A stretch of DNA of 64,000 bases from Opitutia bacterium (lineage in GTDB: Bacteria; Verrucomicrobiota; Verrucomicrobiia; Opitutales; Opitutaceae): the NCBI GenBank assembly GCA_947474365.1, contig CANJIU010000025.1, positions 1-64,000 on the forward strand, written 5' to 3'. The notes below the pieces were generated by a model, which worked only from the letters and a program-made list of their open reading frames with translations, was not told where the DNA came from and did not search any database. Every line of letters begins with the position of its first letter. The first letter of the stretch is position 1. Below, one piece after another: positions 8,301-15,395 of the stretch. The position numbers and the translations under genes were made by a program.

Positions 8301-8790
8301 GGATTTCGTCTTTGTCGGCGAAGGCGCCGGCCCCTCCGGCGGCCAGGGCAGCGGACGCCACGTCGACGGCTACACAGCGATCAAGGACGCCGAGGATCAG
8401 CACGCGGTGGAAGTGGCAAAGGTTCAGGCGCGGATTCCCTCGCACTACATTGCCGAAACGCGGCTGCGCATCGATTTCTACCGGAAGCTCGCCATGGCCG
8501 ACTCGCCCGCGGCGCTGAAGCAAATCGAGTCGGATCTCCGGGACCGATTCGGCAAGTTCGGCGACGAGGTAAAGGCCCTGGTGCTTATCACCGAGATTCG
8601 AATCCGGGCGGAACAAAAAGGCATCGTTTCCGTCGAAACCGACTCCAACCGCCTGAAATGCCTGCGCAACAGTGGTCGCCGCGACGACTGGGTGCAGGTT
8701 GGAACGCGGTTTCCAAGGTTGACCGCCCCCAAGCCCCTCCTACGGTTGAGGGAAATTATCTCGTTCCTGAACAATCTGCCCAACCCATGA
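5368..8790 (+). CDS. mfd: Transcription-repair coupling factor Mfd
   Basis: Mfd displaces stalled RNA polymerase at lesions and recruits UvrA. The 1140-residue product has the usual order: UvrB-like N-terminal domains (FFGDEIESIREFDPVTQRS near residue 190), the RNA-polymerase-interacting CarD-like domain (GDFVVHLQHGIAHYRGL), a RecG-like superfamily 2 helicase with Walker A GDVGFGKTE (Lys611) and DEEQRFG (Asp706), the TRG region around QLRGRVGRFKHQAYAYLL, and the C-terminal TRCF domain. Length is normal. The start ATG gives MSALTSLTRR. The stop overlaps the next gene (ATGA), so mfd and the peptidyl-prolyl isomerase gene are probably co-expressed. Confidence 0.96.
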   Translation: MSALTSLTRRKITGVCPAARGAVIVDLVRAHPAPVWLVVAEDLKAAEHIAEDIAFFHSTSGDRRPQKTLVFPESMQDGGDMREAFAASSDRLTVLSRLRATRSFTTTPDTLVVVTTPAALLQQVPALEEFATRELSLRRGQSQPFQGLLEQLQKLDYDSEAVCEAPGHYAVRGGIIDVYPVTANQPYRLDFFGDEIESIREFDPVTQRSGAAVEHITLAASPRVRLDPSKTGVADYLSTGTHLLFVEPATLEEEFSAFAREGSDGLTPLFERVAGAYAVSDLDEASGLFDGVTDEVTWDTESLAHHRRYPDDALVAQERLTMEEDVRREFLLLVATWKKAGYDVAFVMSKAGEEQRAQEILGEDAKLKTIRPQWWRGTLNEGFRITFRAGAGGEQEATARPAKAAGEPPRHSVGLVVVTETEFFGRQRARRPALNTRAMAQRAQIDQLLDFSELVEGDFVVHLQHGIAHYRGLTKLDTAQGIREVISLEFDDHVTLHVPLQESHLISRYVGLSKARPQLGRIGSGRWEKARQAAERATIDLAAELLRIHASREAQPGFAFPPDNTWQKEFEASFPFTETRDQLRAIHETKDDMEKTRPMDRLICGDVGFGKTEVAIRAAFKAVQGGRQVALLVPTTVLAQQHLNTFRERMAGYPIAIEMLSRFRTRGELKKILTATTAGQVDILIGTHRLLQRDVIFKELGLVVIDEEQRFGVKHKEVFKKMRETVDVLSMSATPIPRTLYMALTGARDLSVIETAPTNRHPIQTIVKTYDEKVVVDAIHYELRRGGQVFYLHNRVQTIDLVAARLREMLPDVRIGVGHGQMHADELEEVMTEFVAGRYQVLVSTTIIESGLDIPNSNTIIIEGADRFGLSQLYQLRGRVGRFKHQAYAYLLLHRHTRLLEVARQRLTAMRQHNQLGAGFRIAMRDLELRGAGNLLGAEQSGHIVGVGFELYCQLLRQSVARLKGDKTAAAIRANVKLDFVFVGEGAGPSGGQGSGRHVDGYTAIKDAEDQHAVEVAKVQARIPSHYIAETRLRIDFYRKLAMADSPAALKQIESDLRDRFGKFGDEVKALVLITEIRIRAEQKGIVSVETDSNRLKCLRNSGRRDDWVQVGTRFPRLTAPKPLLRLREIISFLNNLPNP

Positions 8791-9845
8791 CGTTTCGCCG
8801 CAGTCTCCTTCCCGCCCTGCTCGCCGCCGCGTCCGGCGGGTGGGTGTTCGCCCAAACCCCCACCCAGCCATCGGCGGCCGCCCAGCCCCCGGCGGGAGTC
8901 CAACCCGGCATCCCGTCCAACAGTGCGGTCGCGGAGAGCATGAGCCTGCGCTTCGCCAACGGCATCGTCGCCGTGGCCGAGGAGAAGATTATCACGGTCG
9001 CCGACATCATGCAGTACATCGGGCCGCTCCTGCCCCAGCTGCGGCAGGAGGCGAAGTCTGAAAAGGAATTTCAGGAGCGCCTGGAGCAACTGCAGGACAG
9101 CGCCATTCAGGATCTCGTCGACCGCGTGCTCATCGTGAAGGAATTCCGGAAGGACGAAAAGCGGCAGATTCCGATCAGCTACGTCGACCAGGAAATCGCC
9201 AACGAGCTTGCCGAGCGGTTCGAGGGGGACCGTTCCAAGTTCCTCGCCTACCTCCGCGCCAAGGGGCAGACCGTCCGCGACTACCGCAAGGAGATCGAGG
9301 AGAACATCATCTTTTCGTACATGCAGGGCCAGCAGCGCAAGTCCGCCAGCGTGGTGAGTCCCGTGCGAATTGAGACGTTCTACACCGAGAACAAGGACCG
9401 TTTCTATCAGGAGGACGCGGTGCATCTGCGTCTGATTCAACTTTCCCGCAATGACGGCGAGACCGATGAAACGCTGACCACGCAATCGAATCAGGTGCTC
9501 GCCCGTTTCAAGGCCGGCGAGAAATTCGAAGACCTCGCGAAGGAATTCAGCAAAGACATGCGGCGCTCCAAGGGCGGCGACTGGGGCTGGCAAAAGCGTT
9601 CCGACTTCCGCAAGGAATTCAGCGACGTGGCCTTTGACTTGAAAGCCGGAGATATCTCCAAGCCCATCTTGCTGCCGGAGGGGGCCTTCATCCTTTTCGC
9701 CGAAGAGCGGAAATACTCCGGCATCCAACCGATCGACGAGGTGCGCGACCAGATCGAGCGCATGCTCATCCAGCAGATGCAGCGCGGCACGCAGGAGAAG
9801 TGGCTCGAGCGGCTCCGCCGCAACGGCTACGTCAAGCACTACTGA
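8787..9845 (+). CDS. SurA/PpiC-like periplasmic peptidyl-prolyl isomerase
   Basis: A 352-residue exported protein with a Sec signal peptide (RRSLLPALLAAASGGWVFAQ). A SurA-type N-terminal chaperone region (NGIVAVAEEKIITVADIMQYI, then FQERLEQLQDSAIQDLVDRVL) precedes one parvulin domain (VHLRLIQLSRND, FEDLAKEFSKDMRRSKGGDWGW, PILLPEGAFILFAEER). It is expected to help fold outer-membrane proteins, which fits a genome with large TonB receptors. It overlaps mfd by 4 bp and converges by 7 bp with the protease-like gene on the other strand. Confidence 0.88.
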   Translation: MTFRRSLLPALLAAASGGWVFAQTPTQPSAAAQPPAGVQPGIPSNSAVAESMSLRFANGIVAVAEEKIITVADIMQYIGPLLPQLRQEAKSEKEFQERLEQLQDSAIQDLVDRVLIVKEFRKDEKRQIPISYVDQEIANELAERFEGDRSKFLAYLRAKGQTVRDYRKEIEENIIFSYMQGQQRKSASVVSPVRIETFYTENKDRFYQEDAVHLRLIQLSRNDGETDETLTTQSNQVLARFKAGEKFEDLAKEFSKDMRRSKGGDWGWQKRSDFRKEFSDVAFDLKAGDISKPILLPEGAFILFAEERKYSGIQPIDEVRDQIERMLIQQMQRGTQEKWLERLRRNGYVKHY

Positions 9846-10348
9846 CCGCCCGCGGCGGCCTCGGTCGCCGCGACCGTCGAAGCCGCAGCCCTTCCCATCA
9901 CCGGGCAAAAGGCCCGGACGACCGTGCCAAGGTAATTTTGCGCCCGCACCAGCGTGCGATCCGCCTCGAGGTTGGCAAGGCCCTTGGCCAACCAGCCGTG
10001 GTCGGTCTTTTTCACGAGCAGATGCGCGACGGGGCGACCACGATCCCCGATGAAAACGACGGTCATGCCCGATCGGAGGTCCGCAATTGGAAGACGGCGA
10101 ATCAGCAAGACCGTCTGGTCCGGATAGAGCGGCAGCATCGAGTCGCCGCTGCCCACTACGACGTCGCATTCCGGACCGCCAGCGGTGAACACCTCCGCCA
10201 TCCGCCACGCGTCGCGTGCCGCCACCGGTTCCACCTGGGGCGAATTCAAAGCCGACTCCGAGCTCCCTGCCGACATCCCGACCGCCGAAAACAAAACGAA
10301 AATTCCGAAGGACCGGAGCACGCTCCGGGCATGGCGGGACGAAAGCAT
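9839..10348 (-). CDS. S24/S26-type signal-peptidase-like protein
   Basis: A 169-residue protein with an N-terminal hydrophobic segment (LRSFGIFVLFSAVGMSAG) and one S24/S26-fold domain. The nucleophile box is GSGDSMLPLYPDQTVLL, followed by LRSGMTVVFIGD. Where bacterial leader peptidases have a Lys box, this protein has GRPVAHLLVKK, closer to the His box of SipW/Sec11-type enzymes (S26B), and a diverged KGLANLEAD follows. It could be a Ser-His peptidase or an inactive relative; the substrate is unknown. The start is the ATG of MLSSRHARS. The gene converges on the SurA-like gene and is divergent from radC. Confidence 0.65.
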   Translation of the reverse strand: MLSSRHARSVLRSFGIFVLFSAVGMSAGSSESALNSPQVEPVAARDAWRMAEVFTAGGPECDVVVGSGDSMLPLYPDQTVLLIRRLPIADLRSGMTVVFIGDRGRPVAHLLVKKTDHGWLAKGLANLEADRTLVRAQNYLGTVVRAFCPVMGRAAASTVAATEAAAGGQ

Positions 10349-10544
10349 CGACGCAGACTGTAGCCGGCAAACGATGCGCCGTGAATAGGGAGTCTTCTCT
10401 CCTTTTGCCGCGGAGACTGCCCACACGCGCCAGGTAATCGGCGACAACTGTCACGATCGGGCCGCCAGGCAGCACCAGAAACGGGAAAGGTATTAAACGC
10501 CTGTTCCGATTCGCTTTTCCCGGAGCGTTCCACGTTCGTAAGAG

Positions 10545-11312
10545 TTGGCAGCGGGCAGAATTCCCTCCAAATCAGACGCCGTGTCTCACGCCGCCCCATC
10601 CGACTACCCGCCACCCAATCGGCTGCGGGAAACGGCGGTAGGCGAACGTCCCCAGGAGAGACTGGAAAAATACGGCGCCGCCGCCCTGAGCGACACGGAA
10701 CTGCTCGCCATGCTCCTGCGCAGCGGCACGCGCGGCCAGGACGTGCTGACCCTTTCGACGCGACTCATCTCCGAGGCAGGCTCGCTCGCCGGACTCATCG
10801 GCTGGAAGGAGGCGGATTTCCGTCGACTCAAGGGAATCGGCCGCGTGAAGGCACTTCAGCTCGTGACTGTGATGGAAATCGCCCGGCGCGTGATCACGCA
10901 GCAGACAGGCGACGAGCCGATGCTCAACCGCGCCGACCTCGTCGCGTCCTATCTGCAACCCTTCGTCGTTGGGCTCGAAGTCGAAAAGTTTTTCGTGCTC
11001 TGCCTGAATCGCAAGAACCGGCTGCTGAAGCGCTGGGAGATCAGTTCGGGCACGGCGCACACCGCCCTCGCCCACCCCCGGGAGGTGTTTCGCGCCGCGC
11101 TGAGGGAGTCGGCCTCCGCCATCATCTGCGCGCACAATCACCCCAGCGGCGACCCGGCCCCGAGCGCGGCCGACCTCCAGGTGACCCGGCAGCTGCGGGA
11201 GGCCGCGCGGACCGTCGACATCCCCTTGCTCGACCACGTGATTCTCGGCCGCCCCGGGTCCGATCCCACGGGCAAGGGCTACTACAGTTTTCGTGAAGCC
11301 GGGGTCCTTTAG
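10545..11312 (+). CDS. radC: RadC-like JAB/MPN protein
   Basis: The RadC family (UPF0758) consists of an N-terminal HhH-like part (RPQERLEKYGAAALSDTELLAMLL, LKGIGRVKALQL) and a C-terminal JAB1/MPN metalloprotease-fold domain with the zinc motif AHNHPSGDP and downstream LLDHVILG. All are present here in 255 residues. A role in DNA repair was once inferred but is not established. The start is uncertain: a TTG at 10545 gives the longest form, and a GTG at 10581 gives 243 residues. Confidence 0.9.
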   Translation: MAAGRIPSKSDAVSHAAPSDYPPPNRLRETAVGERPQERLEKYGAAALSDTELLAMLLRSGTRGQDVLTLSTRLISEAGSLAGLIGWKEADFRRLKGIGRVKALQLVTVMEIARRVITQQTGDEPMLNRADLVASYLQPFVVGLEVEKFFVLCLNRKNRLLKRWEISSGTAHTALAHPREVFRAALRESASAIICAHNHPSGDPAPSAADLQVTRQLREAARTVDIPLLDHVILGRPGSDPTGKGYYSFREAGVL

Positions 11313-11422
11313 GGCGCTTGCGACGCCCACCTTTGCGCGGGCATTCAGCAGCTCGAAAAAAACGGCGGAAAAAAATCCTTGCCGTCGGTCGTCCGAGTGG
11401 AGACGTTCCGCCCTCTTTGTTT

Positions 11423-11509
11423 GGTAGGTTACTCAAGTGGCCAACGAGGGCGGACTGTAAATCCGCCGGCTTAACGCCTTCGATGGTTCGAATCCATCAC
11501 CTACCACCA
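11423..11509 (+). tRNA. tRNA-Tyr (GTA)
   Basis: The acceptor stem GGTAGGT/ACCTACC, D-arm CTC/GAG, anticodon stem GCGGA/TCCGC with loop CTGTAAA (anticodon GTA), a long class II variable arm, and a T-arm GATGG-TTCGAAT-CCATC can all be read. The discriminator is A and the CCA is encoded. The long variable arm is the normal form for bacterial tRNA-Tyr. No neighbouring integrase or second partial copy of the 3' end is seen. Confidence 0.97.
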
Positions 11510-11615
11510 CTTTCCACGTTTGATTCACACCTGCTCGTTCGCACGGTGATCCGGTGTAATCCCGCGTCGGATTGGGTTCACGGTGAACCTCGAAGATGCA
11601 CTTTGCCGACCCCAG

Positions 11616-12143
11616 TCAGTGGAATTTGGAACGGCGCTTTCGCGTAGAGCGCGAATCTCGCCAAATCCCGAGAATCAGCGCGTACCCCACCGCACCGCCC
11701 AGCATGCCCACGACGCATGCTCCGAGGTAGAGCGAAACGACCGCGTCTCCGGTGAGCAAGTCCAGCGGTGTTTCCGCGACATGCCGCCAGACATCAGACG
11801 GCGTTCGCCCCTGAGCAAGTTCACCGGCGAAATAGCAGGCCGAGAGCTGCACCGGAGCGGTAAACGGATTCGAGAGAAATTGCAGGGCGATGCAAAGGAG
11901 CAGGTTGCCCCGGACGATCAGCGCCGCAGCGGCGGCCAACACCGACTGCCCGGGCAAAAACGGCACCACCGTGATGGGAAATCCCACCAACCACGCCCGG
12001 GCAAGCGAGCCACGATTTGGCATCCATAGCGCCCGATCGAGCAGCCGGTCACCGAACCACCGGTGCATTCGTCCTCCGCGCATCTGATGCCGCGTCAACC
12101 GCTGGCGATGCAGCCAGCGAAACATCCAAAGGCGCATTCTCAT
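11616..12143 (-). CDS. DUF2062 membrane protein
   Basis: A 175-residue small membrane protein. After a basic start it carries the family core (WLVGFPITVVPFLPGQSVLAAAAALIVRGNLLLCIAL, then QFLSNPFTAPVQL) and a last span VVGMLGGAVGYALILGIW. DUF2062 proteins are inner-membrane proteins of unknown biochemistry, often encoded near glycan or lipid genes, as here: the polysaccharide deacetylase gene ends its reading 84 bp upstream on the same strand. The C-terminus is basic (RKRRSKFH). Confidence 0.8.
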   Translation of the reverse strand: MRMRLWMFRWLHRQRLTRHQMRGGRMHRWFGDRLLDRALWMPNRGSLARAWLVGFPITVVPFLPGQSVLAAAAALIVRGNLLLCIALQFLSNPFTAPVQLSACYFAGELAQGRTPSDVWRHVAETPLDLLTGDAVVSLYLGACVVGMLGGAVGYALILGIWRDSRSTRKRRSKFH

Positions 12144-12226
12144 TCACAGTCCTCCAATCGGACCCGCGGTACGGAGACATCGACGAGCGGGAGTGGCGCG
12201 GACGTGGGAATCATTCGGCCGAGCGG

Positions 12227-12955
12227 TCAACGCGACCGCAGGCGATTCCAGAGCAGACGAACCCGGTAACGGAGCAACCGGCCCGGAGCGAAGAGCGACG
12301 ATGGAGTCTCCATTGCGTCGGCATCGACCCGGTAAAGCACGTCCTGATCCCATCCGCGGTTGATGGCACCGCCGATCCGCAGGACGTGCCGATAGTGGCG
12401 CCGGGCGGCTGCGAGCGCCAGTGGCGAAAACCGCCCGTAGGGAAACACAAAGCTGTCGACCCGCTGCCGCAGGCGGGACCGCAGGAAGGACTGCGGCGAT
12501 TCAACTTCCCGCACGAGATCCGCGTCGTCGTCGTCGAGGCGGACGTGGGTCATTCCGTGGGCCGCGAGCACGACCTGGCCGCTGGTAGCCATTTCTGTAA
12601 GTTCGGGCGCCGTGCAAAATCCCCCGCTGTCCGGATCGCGGAACGCGTCTTCGGACTCCACCTCGAGTCGCTTCTCCTCTGGAACTTCAACCTGCTCCCG
12701 AATAAACGAGGTCGGCACCGCCAGCAACGCCCGCAACCCGTGCCGCTTCAGCAGCGGAAAAACGCGGGCACGAAAATCAAAATACGCATCGTCAAACGTG
12801 AGACACACCTGCAGCCGGCCGGGGCTGACAGCGTCACCCGGCAACACCGTCGGATAGGTTTTCGCCACGTGGGCGAAGTGAGCGTCGAGCATTTCCGGGG
12901 AGTTGCCGAATCGGCCCACTCGCGCCCGGTGGTACATCAGGATCAGGACGCTCAC
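12227..12955 (-). CDS. Polysaccharide deacetylase-like protein (NodB homology)
   Basis: A 242-residue CE4-type protein. The catalytic-base motif is CLTFDDAYFDF, and a His-containing strand follows (VLAAHGMTHVRLDDDD), where CE4 enzymes place metal-binding histidines. VDSFVFPYGRFSPLALAAA matches the later family motif. It opens with LILMYHRARVGRFGNSPEMLD, usual for the family. The GTG start overlaps the stop of the preceding gene (GTGA), so the two are translationally coupled. It probably deacetylates a surface glycan made with the help of the neighbouring GT2 enzyme. Confidence 0.82.
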   Translation of the reverse strand: MSVLILMYHRARVGRFGNSPEMLDAHFAHVAKTYPTVLPGDAVSPGRLQVCLTFDDAYFDFRARVFPLLKRHGLRALLAVPTSFIREQVEVPEEKRLEVESEDAFRDPDSGGFCTAPELTEMATSGQVVLAAHGMTHVRLDDDDADLVREVESPQSFLRSRLRQRVDSFVFPYGRFSPLALAAARRHYRHVLRIGGAINRGWDQDVLYRVDADAMETPSSLFAPGRLLRYRVRLLWNRLRSR

Positions 12956-13569
12956 CCCGGCCTCCGTCCGCGGCCCGGCGCGCAATCCGGCGAGTCGAAC
13001 CCCAAATAACCGTAGGCAAGACGCCGCAGCCGTTGAGTCGAGATGCGCACGTGGGCCATCCGTCGAAGCCGGGAGCGGTTCGCGGGATGACTCCAATAGT
13101 CATCGATGGCGTGGCGAACCTCGCGCATCGATACCGCCGGAGCGGCGGCCCCGATCAATTCCCACTCCGCGTCGAAGAAACGATTCCGGGGCCACAACCA
13201 GAAAAGCAGGCGGCCAGGCGGACGCAGACAAAGCCGGAGCGCCGCGGCGGCAAACTCGTCGTGGCTCACATTGTGATCGTCGCAGAACCGCTCCTGCAAC
13301 GTGATGGGGCTGCGCACACTGACCTCGGGCGACACCGACCGGACGGCGATCCGATGCAAGGTCGGCTCGAGCAACGCGGCGACCGGACGCAGTCCGGCAT
13401 CATGTTCGTGGTCGTCGAAACGGGAACGCCGGGCAACGTTTGTCACACGAGGGACGGTGAATGGACCGTGGGGCAAGGCATCCGGAACGGCACCTGGTTC
13501 CGGTCGCTCGACAGACCCGGAGGAACGGCGCACGGGGAAACACGGCACGACTTCACGCGGAGCGGGCAT
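12952..13569 (-). CDS. Hypothetical protein in the glycan gene group
   Basis: A 205-residue protein I do not recognise. The N-terminal 60 residues are poorly structured and Pro/Arg-rich; the rest is mixed alpha/beta with SPITLQERFCDDHNVSHDEFAAAALRL, RPPGRLLFWLWPRNRFFDAEWELI and REVRHAIDDYWSHPANRSR. There is no signal peptide. It overlaps the glycosyltransferase gene by 17 bp and the deacetylase gene by 4 bp, so it is part of the same short operon and probably of the same surface-glycan task. The start could lie further downstream. Confidence 0.6.
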   Translation of the reverse strand: MPAPREVVPCFPVRRSSGSVERPEPGAVPDALPHGPFTVPRVTNVARRSRFDDHEHDAGLRPVAALLEPTLHRIAVRSVSPEVSVRSPITLQERFCDDHNVSHDEFAAAALRLCLRPPGRLLFWLWPRNRFFDAEWELIGAAAPAVSMREVRHAIDDYWSHPANRSRLRRMAHVRISTQRLRRLAYGYLGFDSPDCAPGRGRRPG

Positions 13570-14383
13570 TCGCCTCGTGGAGCCTGAGGTATTTCCAAAA
13601 CACCACCTGCGACTTGTAGGCGCTGATGGTCAGGCCCTCCGTCCCCTGGGAAAATCCGCGCTCAAGGACGTAACTCTTGAAGAAAGCCCACATTGAACGC
13701 AGCACCGCCTTACCGGGACCGGACTTTTTTCTCCCGACGTTTTGCTCGGCAAACAGCCGGGAGTAATCGGACATTTTGCGGAGGAAATCCCCGGTCGATC
13801 GGTAGGAAAAATGCGAGATCGCATGGCGCAAGGGCACGACGGCGAGGTTGCGCACTTCCACACGCTCGTGGACCTCGCACGGGGAAAAATTCGTGACGGT
13901 GCGGTTGAACAGCCGTTCATGGCGATCCGGGAACCAGCCGCAGGTCGTAATGTGCCTTCCCCGGTAGTAATTGCGAAACGGAATGCTGTAAACCGCGCCC
14001 GGATTGAGCGGAAGCGTGGCAATTTCCTCGGCCAGTCCGGGTTCAACGATCTCATCACTGTCGATTGAGAGAATCCAATCATAGCGGGCGAGCGCGACCG
14101 CCCGCCGGTGCGCTCGTCCGAATCCGGGAAACGGACCCGCGAGCCGATGAATTCTGACGTTGGCAAACGAAGCGGCAATTTCGAGCGTGGCGTCGGAGGA
14201 TCCCGTATCCAAGACGACCACGTCGTCACACCAGGTCAGCGCCGACAAGACCTCGTCCAAAAGCGCGGAGCTGTCCTTGGTGAGAATCGTGGCACTAATG
14301 CGCGCCGGTGACACCGACCGGCCTGCCCTCGCGCGGCCAGTCGGCCGCGCGACATGTGGGCGCAGCGCGATTGCCTGATCCAT
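13553..14383 (-). CDS. Family 2 glycosyltransferase (WaaE/KdtX-like)
   Basis: A GT-A fold glycosyltransferase of 276 residues. It has the start ISATILTKDSSALLDEVLSAL, the nucleotide-binding DTGSSDATLEIA, and the DXD-like metal site in WILSIDSDEIV. The later part (GWFPDRHERLFNRTVTNF, HERVEV, FLRKMSDYSRLFA) is typical of WaaE/KdtX-type enzymes that decorate the lipopolysaccharide core. The exact donor is unknown. The ATG of MDQAIALRP is preferred; upstream in-frame residues are not family-like. It heads the operon with the hypothetical and deacetylase genes. Confidence 0.82.
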   Translation of the reverse strand: MDQAIALRPHVARPTGRARAGRSVSPARISATILTKDSSALLDEVLSALTWCDDVVVLDTGSSDATLEIAASFANVRIHRLAGPFPGFGRAHRRAVALARYDWILSIDSDEIVEPGLAEEIATLPLNPGAVYSIPFRNYYRGRHITTCGWFPDRHERLFNRTVTNFSPCEVHERVEVRNLAVVPLRHAISHFSYRSTGDFLRKMSDYSRLFAEQNVGRKKSGPGKAVLRSMWAFFKSYVLERGFSQGTEGLTISAYKSQVVFWKYLRLHEANARSA

Positions 14384-14693
14384 GACATTCGAAACTTCGG
14401 CCCGGGGTAGGAAAGAAGATGATGCAGCCGCCACCCGAGACGTATAACAGATCCAGCAGAGGCCGGTCTGCCGGTTTGAAGGGAAGGCGTCTGTAGGGCG
14501 CCACCCTACACGGCGCCGATCCTGCCGGGCAGTCGAACGACGACGTCAGCGGCTGGGCGCTCCGTTCGTGCGAAAAAATTGCCACGAGCGAAATTTTTCC
14601 GCAGAAGCGCATCATGGAGTTCGCGCCCCCACCACCCCGTCGCCTGGAGCGAACCGTCGCGCAGGATTCCCAGGCGGCTACCTTTGCCCGGCC
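14384..14693. other. Divergent intergenic region between GT2 and LuxR-type regulator genes
   Basis: 310 bp with no gene. It should hold the promoters of both divergent transcripts. The only visible structure is a 7-bp inverted repeat TGTAGGG-CGCCA-CCCTACA at 14492-14510, overlapped by a GGCGCC direct pair (14497-14502 and 14512-14517); it could be an operator. Confidence 0.5.
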
Positions 14694-15377
14694 ATGAAGT
14701 CCGGTGTGACCTCAAACCGACCGACGCGTCGGCGGATCTTTTTTGTCGACGATCATCCGTTGGTGCGGGAATGGCTCGCGAGCATGGTGTCCCTGGAGGC
14801 GGATTTGGAGGTCTGCGGCCAGGCCGAGGACGCCTTGTCAGCATTGGCCACGGTCGTCAGCAGCCGTCCCGATCTGATGGTGGTGGATCTCTCCCTGCCG
14901 CGTGGTTCCGGACTTGAGTTGATCAAGGAGATGCGCGCGAGCCATCCCGCCGTGCGGCTGATGGTCCTGTCGATGCACGACGAGGCGAGTGTGGCGGAGC
15001 GGGCGTTTCGCGCCGGAGCTCACGGCTACGCGGTGAAACGCGAGTCGGGTCCCCGCATCATCGATGGCATCCGGACAGTCCTGGACGGAAAATTCTACGC
15101 CAGTCCATCGCTTACCGCCCAGCTGGCCGGGCGGATGTTTGGCGGCGCCTCCCGGAGCGGACGTTTGCCGGAGGAGTTGCTCAGCGACCGCGAGGTCGAG
15201 GTCTTTCGCCTCCGCGGACAGGGCCTGCAGACCAAGGAAATCGCCGTCCGCCTTGGAGTGAGCATCAAAACCGTCGGCACCTACGACGCGCGGATCAAGG
15301 AAAAGCTCGGCATGGGCGACGGCGGGGAACTCATGCGCGAGGCCGTCCTCTGGCAGGATCGCCAACGCGGACTGTAG
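14694..15377 (+). CDS. NarL/LuxR-family response regulator
   Basis: A 227-residue two-domain regulator. The receiver (RRRIFFVDDHPLVREWLASM, phospho-acceptor in LMVVDLSLPRGSG, then LMVLSMHDEAS) is followed by a LuxR-type helix-turn-helix (LLSDREVEVFRLRGQGLQTKEIAVRLGVSIKTVGTYDARIKEKLG). The HTH recognition helix follows the usual SxKTVxTY form. It is transcribed towards the TonB receptor-YfiR-kinase genes 18 bp downstream, so the kinase at 17909 is a natural partner candidate although it is of a different (HisKA) class. Confidence 0.9.
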   Translation: MKSGVTSNRPTRRRIFFVDDHPLVREWLASMVSLEADLEVCGQAEDALSALATVVSSRPDLMVVDLSLPRGSGLELIKEMRASHPAVRLMVLSMHDEASVAERAFRAGAHGYAVKRESGPRIIDGIRTVLDGKFYASPSLTAQLAGRMFGGASRSGRLPEELLSDREVEVFRLRGQGLQTKEIAVRLGVSIKTVGTYDARIKEKLGMGDGGELMREAVLWQDRQRGL

Positions 15378-15395
15378 TATCCGTCAATTTGTGAC

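Noticed and set aside
11423..11509. tRNA-Tyr as an integration site of a genomic island
   Set aside because: No integrase gene, no direct repeat of the tRNA 3' end, and the following genes look chromosomal.
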